From TMED14 sp002167805 (GTDB lineage Bacteria > Bacteroidota > Bacteroidia > Flavobacteriales > Schleiferiaceae), in contig CBFHHY010000001.1 of NCBI GenBank assembly GCA_965655795.1, positions 124,001 to 188,000 of the forward strand: DNA of 64,000 bases, given 5' to 3'. Position numbers and translations under genes: made by a program. Below, piece by piece: positions 15,874 to 23,776 of the stretch (position 1 is the first letter of the stretch; each line of letters starts with the position of its first letter). Under the pieces are notes generated by a model that had not been told where the DNA came from, made no database searches, and saw nothing but the letters and a program-made list of their open reading frames with translations.

Positions 15874-18800
15874 ATGATTCGAAGATTATTCATTCTGAAC
15901 TTCTTTTTGCATGCTTACTTGGCTTGCGGACAGGCTCCTTTCTCCCATCACACTCCTCAAAATATTTATGCTGAAAGTAGAGAATTATACGATAGGGCCA
16001 TGTATTCACCGGCAGCAGAAGGGTTTCAAAATGTGATTAGTAAGGTTGATTCTGAATCTGATTTAGCGGAGCAAAGTAGTTTTTTTTATGTTTTGTGTGG
16101 CATTAAACTCATGAATCGAGATGCAGGCGATCAGGTTTTAAAGTTTCTCAATGAATACCCGACCTCCGCGAGACGGAAAGAACTGATTTTAGGAATCGCA
16201 GAATACTCATTTAATAGAAGGAGGTACAGAGATGCGAAAATTTGGTTAAGTCGACTAAATGGAATGTATTTGCCGAAAAAAGAAAAAGCGGAATTACAAT
16301 TTAAATTAGGGTATTCACTATTTATGCTCAAAGATTTTGAAAATGCTCGGGCGCAATTCTCTGCTGCTAAGTCCTCTGAATTTAATATATCTGCTTCGGC
16401 CAAGTATTATTATGGTCATATTGCTTATTTAGATACAAATGATGTAACAGCTCTTGAAAACCTAGAGCCTTTAATTGATCATCCGAGTTTTGGATTTGTA
16501 GTTCCTTATTATCTTGCTCAGATATACTCAAGAAGGCTGATGGATGATAAACTTTTAGCCCTAGGAGAATCTTTATTTAAGAAATCGTCGATAAAACGAT
16601 TGCCAGAAATTTCTAAATTAATTGGTCAAAGTTTGCTGAGGAAGAAAAGGTATGATGAGGCTTTACCTTACTTGTTAATGCATAGGGACCGTGGCGGTGT
16701 AATGAAGGCATCAGATTATTATGAACTAGGTTTCTTGCTTTCAAAAAATCAGCGTTTTAAGGAAGCCATACAGAGTCTAAATAAGATTACAAGCACTAAG
16801 AGTGTTGTATCGGAATACGCTTTATATCTCTTAGCTAATTGTTATGTTAAAGAGGATCAAAATGAGAAGGCTCTTTCAGCTTTCCGAGCGGTTAGTGAAA
16901 TTGCAAATGATGAAGTAATTAGAGAGGAATCTTCATACCAGACAGCAAAATTAACATACGAGAGCTCTAGCCCTTTCGGAAATGCCATAAGTGAATTTCA
17001 ACAATTTTTAGTAGACTTTCCAGAAACTGAATATAGACGTGAAGTGAATGAATATTTGGCAAACCTTTACATAACCTCAAAGGACTATACCCGTGCAATG
17101 AGTGCCATAATCCAGACAGGGATGTCTTCGATGGCAATGAGGGAAGCTTATCAAAGAGTTGCCTATTACCGAGCTGTAGAGTTTTATCACATCAGCAGCT
17201 GGAAAAAGGCAAAAGAGTTTTTTACCAAGTCATTGACCTATCCACAGAACTTAACATATGTTGCTTTGGCGCATTTTTGGATGGGTGAGCTGGCATACAA
17301 GAAAAACGACCCGCAGGAGGCTCTAGCTAGATTTGAATCTTTTTTAAAAACACCAGGCTCTTACACTCTTTCTGAACGGCCTGTTAGTTTATATAACAAG
17401 GCTTATTGTCTATACAGGTTGAATCGTCTTGATGATGCAGCTGCCGCATTTAGGGTTTTCATTCAAGATGCAGAAGAAGAGAATAAAAGAAAGAATGATG
17501 CAACCCTGCGTTTAGCAGATTTATACTTTCTCATGGGTAAGTATTCGCTTGCTGAAGAGTATTATAAGACATTTACTGCGGCAACAACGCAGTTTAATTA
17601 CTCTCATGCAAGTTATGCAGAGTATCAGCGAAGTTTATGTCTTGGTTTATTAAATAGATATAAAGAGAAGATAGGAATATTGAAAACTCTTTCTAAAAGG
17701 GAAACTCGAAGTGATGCTTTCGGGGGGAAATACTCTGTTGAAGCTCTTTATGAGTTAGGGAAAACTCAATTAGAAATTGGAAATAACTCCGATGCTGAAA
17801 TTTCTTTTGCGGAGTATATTAGAAAAAACCCAAATCTTGAAAAAGCACGCAGAGCACTCTTGAATCAGGCTCTAGCTCAGAGAAATGATGGAAGGTTTGA
17901 AACTTCAATTTTAACATTTAAAAGAGTAGTACAACTATATCCCGGGACCCCGGAATCCAGAGAAGCAATCGGAATTTCACGCTCTGTTTTCGATGATGCG
18001 AATCGACTCGATGATTATATCGAATGGGTAAATGGGATTGATTTCGCCTCAATTCGCGCTTCTGAGTTAGATTCAGTGGCATTTATGTCAGGCGTTGATA
18101 AATATGCTCAAAGTAATTTCCCTGCCGCTTTAGTTTCATTTCAGAATTATATCAAACGCTTTCCAGATGGATTTTTTGCTGAAGGTTCAAATTACTATGC
18201 AGCTGAATGTTTCAGGAAAGAGGGCGATTTTGAAAATGCGAAAAAAATGTATAAAAATGTAGTTCAATTTTCTGCCAACGAGTTCACTGTTAAATCTTGG
18301 GTATGGATCTTAAGAATTGCATCACAAGAAAAATTCTACGATATAGAAGAAATTGAATATGCAGCGCAAGCACTTTTGAATATATCAAATGATGCACAAT
18401 TTTTGAGGGAAGCGAATACTGCATTGATGCGAACTTATCAATCTAAAGGTGATGTTGAGGTTGCACAGGCATATTCAAAAGTCGTGGCCTCAGATGATAG
18501 AAATAGTCCAGAGCTAAGAGAAGAAGCTAACCTTAACCTGGTTAGAAATAATTTTGGTTTTTGGCTACAACAAAAAAAATCTTTAGACAATGATTCCATC
18601 GCATGGAAAAAGATGGATAATTTAAAGGTGAAGACCATAAAAATTTGTGATCTTATCAAAGATAATGGCTCTGCGTCTGCCCAAGCTGAGACTTCTTATT
18701 ATATTTCTTGCTTTTTGAATTTTGAAAAAAACTATTTAAGTTCTAATGAGGAAATATTTTGGCTAATTGACAATTTACCTGGACAAGCGAAATGGCGTTA

Positions 18801-19002
18801 CAAGGCCTTATTGATTTTAGCAAAAAATTATGCTGGACTAGAAGATGATTTTCAAGCCATATATACATTGGATTTTATTATTTCTGAGAATTATAGTGAA
18901 GATTTAACAAATGATGCTTTAAAATTGAAAAACGAAATAGACGCATCTAAGCAAAAAGAGCCCATCGAATTAGATTCTGCCATAACAAGAAAGGAAGTAT
19001 AA
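15874..19002 (+). CDS. Very long exported TPR-repeat protein, function unknown
   Basis: 1042 residues: a signal peptide (MIRRLFILNFFLHAYLAC; Cys18 in YLAC might be a lipobox, but -3 is Tyr, so cleavage after GQA by signal peptidase I is as likely), then tandem helical tetratricopeptide-like repeats over nearly the whole length (for example YDRAMYSPAAEGFQNVI, LYNKAYCLYRLNRLDDAA, ALYELGKTQLEIGNNSDAEI, YYAAECFRKEGDFENAKKMY). The stop codon overlaps the ATG of the next gene (TAATG), so it is translationally coupled to an outer-membrane barrel. Such proteins scaffold envelope complexes. It is not SprE/PorW by visible sequence. Confidence 0.8.
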   Translation: MIRRLFILNFFLHAYLACGQAPFSHHTPQNIYAESRELYDRAMYSPAAEGFQNVISKVDSESDLAEQSSFFYVLCGIKLMNRDAGDQVLKFLNEYPTSARRKELILGIAEYSFNRRRYRDAKIWLSRLNGMYLPKKEKAELQFKLGYSLFMLKDFENARAQFSAAKSSEFNISASAKYYYGHIAYLDTNDVTALENLEPLIDHPSFGFVVPYYLAQIYSRRLMDDKLLALGESLFKKSSIKRLPEISKLIGQSLLRKKRYDEALPYLLMHRDRGGVMKASDYYELGFLLSKNQRFKEAIQSLNKITSTKSVVSEYALYLLANCYVKEDQNEKALSAFRAVSEIANDEVIREESSYQTAKLTYESSSPFGNAISEFQQFLVDFPETEYRREVNEYLANLYITSKDYTRAMSAIIQTGMSSMAMREAYQRVAYYRAVEFYHISSWKKAKEFFTKSLTYPQNLTYVALAHFWMGELAYKKNDPQEALARFESFLKTPGSYTLSERPVSLYNKAYCLYRLNRLDDAAAAFRVFIQDAEEENKRKNDATLRLADLYFLMGKYSLAEEYYKTFTAATTQFNYSHASYAEYQRSLCLGLLNRYKEKIGILKTLSKRETRSDAFGGKYSVEALYELGKTQLEIGNNSDAEISFAEYIRKNPNLEKARRALLNQALAQRNDGRFETSILTFKRVVQLYPGTPESREAIGISRSVFDDANRLDDYIEWVNGIDFASIRASELDSVAFMSGVDKYAQSNFPAALVSFQNYIKRFPDGFFAEGSNYYAAECFRKEGDFENAKKMYKNVVQFSANEFTVKSWVWILRIASQEKFYDIEEIEYAAQALLNISNDAQFLREANTALMRTYQSKGDVEVAQAYSKVVASDDRNSPELREEANLNLVRNNFGFWLQQKKSLDNDSIAWKKMDNLKVKTIKICDLIKDNGSASAQAETSYYISCFLNFEKNYLSSNEEIFWLIDNLPGQAKWRYKALLILAKNYAGLEDDFQAIYTLDFIISENYSEDLTNDALKLKNEIDASKQKEPIELDSAITRKEV

Positions 19003-20720
19003 TGATGAAGCGTTATTTATATATTATTTCAATAATTTATGCATGTAACATTCAGGCGCAATCTGTATCAAGTGGAGTAGATATTACTGTTAAAGATAAA
19101 TTTGAAGCTAAAGTCGCTGAGGCAATTAAAATTACTGGTCAGCCGAACTATAGAGATTCGACTATTGAAAAATTGCCGGTAGAGATCAATTTGCGTTCAA
19201 GAAATTATACCGTGTCTCCTGTGATGAAGGTTATCCCTGCTATTAAAATCTTAAGAACCAAAGTAAATAGATTGCCAGGAAATACTATTTACTTATCCGC
19301 AGGAAATTATTTTACCACAAGTGCAGGATTTTCTATTGGAAATTCCAGAAGTCCAATTCAAACTTGGAGTCTTCAGGGAAGACATTTCTCCTCGTTTGGA
19401 GGATTTAAGGTATCAGATGCGATTGGATCCCGTAAATCTGTTTTTAAAAACTCCAGCTGGCTTGAAAATGCTCTTCGAGGACATTATAATAGAGTTTTAA
19501 AGCGAGGAAGACTTTTGACAAAAGCTTCAGCGAATCATGACAGGTATTCATTTTACGGTCAGCCCTACATATCAGGAATAAATGATGATGATACCTTAGG
19601 AAATGCTCCTTCAAGATGGATAAGAGACTACCAGGCTGAGATCAAATACGAACATTCTGGATATAAAAGAAAGCAGGTTTTTCAAAGTGCATATGTTAGG
19701 ACTCATCGGTGGATCGATCAAGGTGGTCGGCAGTTAGAAACCGGTCTAAGCTCTGGGGTTAACTGGAGATTACCTATTGAGGATCTATTTTTAGAATTGC
19801 CATTAAAAGGATCTGTAAACAGACTCTCGGGATCGTCAAGAGTAAATTCACTTGGAGAGGCAGTGATTGAAGATTATTGGACGGCGCAGTTTTCACCGGC
19901 AATTACAGATAGCTTAGGAAGCCTAAGCTTTAAGGTTGGGATAAATTTAATTTTTGATGGTGTTATCGGTACTGGAATCGATACACTTCGGCCTTATGGC
20001 CCTATGGTATTTCATGTTGAGTTTCCTTTAGTTAAAAATGTTTTAAATGTATTTGGAGGAATTGAGGGAGGTGTTGAAAATGATGGTATGCGTTCTAGAG
20101 TCAAAGAAATCCCTTTTCTTGCTGAAAATTCTGAATATGAAATAGTCAGATCTTCATCGCTTTACGCTGGTATTAGCGGAAGGTTATCAAGTGCCATCGG
20201 ATATAGGTTTGGTGCTCGCCAAAGGAATTATGAGAATTATGCAATGGTAGTAAGAGGTCCTGATTATTTGTATGAAAATGGCATTGATTCTGGGCGACTT
20301 TCCCTTGAATATGTTAAACTCAATTATTTTGAACCCAGTGGAGAGCTCACTTTTCAGAGTGGTTTAGGTTTGGAATTAAGGGGTTTTGCTCTCTTAAGGT
20401 TGGGAATCAACAATCCAAATAACCCTATTTATCATATACCATCCTCTCAGATTGGTGGACAGGTATTATATAATTTAAAAGATAAAATTCGTTTTGAGTC
20501 AACAATTATTCGTCATGGTGAGCGCAATGCCCGTCTTGGTTTGGTACAGTTGGATCTTGCTCCTTATTGGGATGGAAGAATGTCTATTGTCTATACCTAC
20601 AATGATCAATTGAATGCGACCTTTAGGATTGACAATATTTTTAATTCCCGAGTAGATTGGTGGACTGGATATACGGCTCAAGGAATCAGGGCTAATCTTG
20701 GTTTAGTATATAAGTTCTAA
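19002..20720 (+). CDS. Outer-membrane beta-barrel protein coupled to the TPR gene
   Basis: 572 residues, overlapping the previous stop by one base (TAATG). A signal peptide (cleavage near NIQAQ, residue 19) is followed by a short soluble N-terminus (ITVKDKFEAKVAEAIKITGQ; INLRSRNYTVSPVMKVIPAI) and then alternating amphipathic strands to the C-terminal aromatic residue (LGLVYKF). Automated pipelines often call relatives TonB-dependent receptors, but I see no plug domain or TonB box, so a barrel without a plug is the better description. It pairs with a long TPR protein as in other Bacteroidota (recollection of family context, not checked). Function unknown. Confidence 0.75.
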   Translation: MMKRYLYIISIIYACNIQAQSVSSGVDITVKDKFEAKVAEAIKITGQPNYRDSTIEKLPVEINLRSRNYTVSPVMKVIPAIKILRTKVNRLPGNTIYLSAGNYFTTSAGFSIGNSRSPIQTWSLQGRHFSSFGGFKVSDAIGSRKSVFKNSSWLENALRGHYNRVLKRGRLLTKASANHDRYSFYGQPYISGINDDDTLGNAPSRWIRDYQAEIKYEHSGYKRKQVFQSAYVRTHRWIDQGGRQLETGLSSGVNWRLPIEDLFLELPLKGSVNRLSGSSRVNSLGEAVIEDYWTAQFSPAITDSLGSLSFKVGINLIFDGVIGTGIDTLRPYGPMVFHVEFPLVKNVLNVFGGIEGGVENDGMRSRVKEIPFLAENSEYEIVRSSSLYAGISGRLSSAIGYRFGARQRNYENYAMVVRGPDYLYENGIDSGRLSLEYVKLNYFEPSGELTFQSGLGLELRGFALLRLGINNPNNPIYHIPSSQIGGQVLYNLKDKIRFESTIIRHGERNARLGLVQLDLAPYWDGRMSIVYTYNDQLNATFRIDNIFNSRVDWWTGYTAQGIRANLGLVYKF

Positions 20721-20782
20721 GGTTCCATTTTCTATTCTTTTTGTTGAAAAAATGTTCATAAAGACACTTGGTTTTTGATTAC

Positions 20783-20817
20783 TTGTGGCTCTAGAAAATG
20801 GCGCTCGTTTATCTTTG
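20783..20817 (+). promoter_or_regulatory. Predicted gyrB promoter
   Basis: TATCTTTG (20810-20817) matches TAnnTTTG exactly, with TTG at 20783-20785 upstream as a possible -33 element, though the 24-base spacing is a little long. The implied leader to the gyrB ATG is about 23 nt. The rest of the 123-base gap after the barrel gene shows no gene. Confidence 0.55.
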
Positions 20818-20843
20818 TTAGATAGATAATTTAAATCAATTTC

Positions 20844-22784
20844 ATGAGCGAAAAAAAGAATTACGGAGCTGATAGTATTCAGGTATTAGAGGGACTCGAG
20901 GCTGTCAGGAAACGTCCTGCTATGTACATTGGTGATGTTAGTCAAAAAGGACTTCACCATCTTGTTTATGAAGTTGTGGATAATTCAATTGACGAAGCTT
21001 TAGCTGGTCATTGTAAAAAGATTGATGTCACGATTAATGTAGGTGAATCAATAACTGTTGTGGATGATGGAAGAGGAATACCTGTGGCCATGCACACCAA
21101 AGAGAATCGATCTGCTTTGGAGGTTGTGATGACGGTACTGCATGCTGGTGGAAAATTTGATAAAGATTCCTACAAAGTTTCAGGAGGCCTTCATGGTGTA
21201 GGTGTCTCATGCGTCAATGCTTTGTCTTCGAACCTCACCGTCAATGTGCATAGAGACGGAAGTGAATATATTCAAGAGTATGAGATAGGAAACCCAAAGT
21301 ACCCTGTAAAGAAATTAGGCTCTACGAAAAAGCGGGGGACAGTTGTGACCTTTCAGCCTGACTCAAGTATATTCACAGATACTATTTATCAATATGATAT
21401 ATTGGCTGCAAGACTTAGGGAATTATCATTTCTAAATAAAGGGATTGAGATTAATCTTACTGACCTTCGCGATTTAGATGAAAAAGGTGCAGGAAGAACC
21501 GAGAAATTTCATTCTGAAGGAGGATTAAAAGAATTTGTTCAATTTGTCGATCAAAATAGAGAACAATTAATCCCTGAACCTATGTTCATGGAGGGAGAAA
21601 TAGATGGCATCCCTGTTGAAGTAGCTATGTTGTATAATACTGGTTATGCAGAAAATATTCATTCTTATGTAAATAATATTAATACTCATGAGGGCGGCAC
21701 CCACCTTTCAGGTTTCAGAAGAGCCTTGACGAGGACTTTGAAGAAATATGCAGACGGTACAGGCATCTTAGTTAAAGAAAAGGTTGAGGTTGCTGGAGAT
21801 GACTTTCGTGAAGGGCTCTCTGCTGTGATCTCTGTAAAAGTAATGGAACCCCAATTTGAAGGTCAAACAAAAACTAAACTCGGAAATTCGGAGGTTTCTG
21901 GAGCTGTAGACCGAATAGTTGGGGAGATGCTCACTAATTATCTAGAAGAACATCCGAATGAAGCTCGCACAATTGTCCAGAAAGTTGTTCTAGCAGCAAA
22001 GGCAAGAGTGGCTGCCCGAAAAGCGCGGGAAATGGTTCAAAGAAAATCTGTCTTGAGTGGTAATAGCCTTCCAGGAAAATTAGCTGACTGTTCAGAAACG
22101 GACCCGGCACAGTGCGAAATATTTTTGGTGGAGGGAGACTCTGCTGGAGGGACGGCAAAGCAAGGGCGAGATAGAAAATTTCAAGCGATAATGCCTTTAA
22201 GAGGAAAGATTTTGAATGTTGAAAAAGCCATGCATCATAAAGCTTTTGAAAATGAAGAAATTCGAAATATTTATACTGCACTAGGAGTAAGTGTCGGTAC
22301 CGAAGAAGATGCAAAAGAATTGAATACTGAAAAATTACGTTATCACAAGATTGTTATTATGTGTGATGCCGATGTAGATGGCTCTCATATAGCTACTTTA
22401 ATAATGACCTTCTTTTTTCGTTACATGAAGGAGCTGATTGAAAATGGTTTTGTATATATTGCAGCACCACCGCTGTATTTGGTAAAAAAAGGTTCGAAGC
22501 AATCATATGCATGGAATGATGCTCAGCGTGATAGTATTGCTCTTGAATTCGGAGGTGAGGATCAAACAGGTGTAAGTATACAGCGCTATAAAGGCCTTGG
22601 AGAGATGAATGCTTCTCAGCTATGGACTACAACGATGAATCCGGAAGGTAGAACGCTCAGAAAAATTACAATTGACAATGCTGCTGAGGCTGATAGAGTG
22701 TTTTCTATGCTAATGGGTGATGAAGTGCCACCAAGGAGAGATTTTATAGAGAGAAATGCTCGATATGCTAGGATCGATGCCTAA
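20844..22784 (+). CDS. gyrB: DNA gyrase subunit B
   Basis: 646 residues. ATPase subunit of gyrase, which introduces negative supercoils. GHKL ATPase domain: EVVDNSIDEALAGHC, VDDGRGIPVAMH, VSGGLHGVGVSCVNALS; transducer domain with QTKTKLGNSEV; TOPRIM domain with Glu430 in VEGDSAGG and the acidic pair in DADVDGSHI (Asp508/510/512); C-terminal QRYKGLGEMN...TMNPEGRTL. Length fits the Bacteroidota form, without the proteobacterial insert. The sequence diverges from parE at 61173, the topoisomerase IV paralogue in this window; the SAGGTAKQGRDR and PLRGKILNVEKA wording is gyrase-like. Confidence 0.95.
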   Translation: MSEKKNYGADSIQVLEGLEAVRKRPAMYIGDVSQKGLHHLVYEVVDNSIDEALAGHCKKIDVTINVGESITVVDDGRGIPVAMHTKENRSALEVVMTVLHAGGKFDKDSYKVSGGLHGVGVSCVNALSSNLTVNVHRDGSEYIQEYEIGNPKYPVKKLGSTKKRGTVVTFQPDSSIFTDTIYQYDILAARLRELSFLNKGIEINLTDLRDLDEKGAGRTEKFHSEGGLKEFVQFVDQNREQLIPEPMFMEGEIDGIPVEVAMLYNTGYAENIHSYVNNINTHEGGTHLSGFRRALTRTLKKYADGTGILVKEKVEVAGDDFREGLSAVISVKVMEPQFEGQTKTKLGNSEVSGAVDRIVGEMLTNYLEEHPNEARTIVQKVVLAAKARVAARKAREMVQRKSVLSGNSLPGKLADCSETDPAQCEIFLVEGDSAGGTAKQGRDRKFQAIMPLRGKILNVEKAMHHKAFENEEIRNIYTALGVSVGTEEDAKELNTEKLRYHKIVIMCDADVDGSHIATLIMTFFFRYMKELIENGFVYIAAPPLYLVKKGSKQSYAWNDAQRDSIALEFGGEDQTGVSIQRYKGLGEMNASQLWTTTMNPEGRTLRKITIDNAAEADRVFSMLMGDEVPPRRDFIERNARYARIDA

Positions 22785-22817
22785 TTTATTCAAAAACCTT
22801 ATATAAGTAATTTAAAT

Positions 22818-23747
22818 ATGAAAATAACTGTCATTGGAGCTGGTAATGTTGGTGCAACCTGCGCTGAATCAATCGTAAGAATGGAACTAGCTAATCAAAT
22901 AGTCTTATTGGATATAAGAGAGGGGTTTGCTGAAGGTAAAGCTATGGATATGAATCAGACAAGCTCTTTGCATGGATTCCACTCAAAAGTAATAGGTGTA
23001 ACAAATGATTATAAGGCAACAGCAGGTTCAAAAGTAATTGTTGTCACCTCGGGCTTACCCCGAAAGCCAGGTATGACAAGAGAGGAATTGATAGGAACTA
23101 ATGCTGGCATCGTAAAGAGTGTAGTGTCGGAGGCACTAAAAGAATCTCCTGACGCAGTAATAGTTGTTATATCTAACCCCATGGATACTATGACCTATTT
23201 GGCAGTTAAAGAAAGTGGATTGCCAAAAAATAGAGTCATCGGCATGGGTGGTATTTTAGATTCAAGTCGCTTTAAATACTATCTCAGCCAGGCTATGAAT
23301 TGTCCAGTGAGTGATTTGCAAGGAACAGTAATTGGTGGCCATGGTGATACCACAATGATTCCTTTGACGCGAATGGCATCATACCAATCGACTCCAGTTT
23401 CTAATTATTTATCCAAAGAAAGATTAGAAGATGTGAAATCCTCAACTATGGTTGGTGGAGCAACATTAACAGGCCTCATAGGCACCTCTGCATGGTATGC
23501 TCCGGGCGCATCAGGTGCAGCTTTAGTAGCAAGTATTATTAATGATCAAAAGAGAATTTTTCCTTGTTGTGTATATCTAGATGGAGAATACGGCCAGAAG
23601 GATATATGTCTTGGAGTTCCAGTTGTTATCGGAAAAAATGGATGGGAAAAAATTATAGATTATAATCTTAATGACTCCGAAAAAGCATCTTTTTCAAAGA
23701 GTGCAGATGCGGTGAGATCTATGAATTCCGTTTTATCGGATTTGTAA
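22818..23747 (+). CDS. mdh: Malate dehydrogenase
   Basis: 309 residues, an LDH-like NAD-dependent malate dehydrogenase of the TCA cycle. NAD-binding GAGNVG (7-12) with Asp32 at the end of beta-2; mobile loop SGLPRKPGMTREEL with Arg82 and Arg88; SNPMDTMTYL; catalytic pair Asp148 and His175 (GGHGDTTM), with Arg151. The substrate-loop Arg82 points to malate rather than lactate. It follows gyrB by 33 bases. Its stop faces the FG-GAP gene with a 29-base gap. Confidence 0.95.
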   Translation: MKITVIGAGNVGATCAESIVRMELANQIVLLDIREGFAEGKAMDMNQTSSLHGFHSKVIGVTNDYKATAGSKVIVVTSGLPRKPGMTREELIGTNAGIVKSVVSEALKESPDAVIVVISNPMDTMTYLAVKESGLPKNRVIGMGGILDSSRFKYYLSQAMNCPVSDLQGTVIGGHGDTTMIPLTRMASYQSTPVSNYLSKERLEDVKSSTMVGGATLTGLIGTSAWYAPGASGAALVASIINDQKRIFPCCVYLDGEYGQKDICLGVPVVIGKNGWEKIIDYNLNDSEKASFSKSADAVRSMNSVLSDL

Positions 23748-23776
23748 ATCTCGACTAAATTTTATTATTAGTAGTT

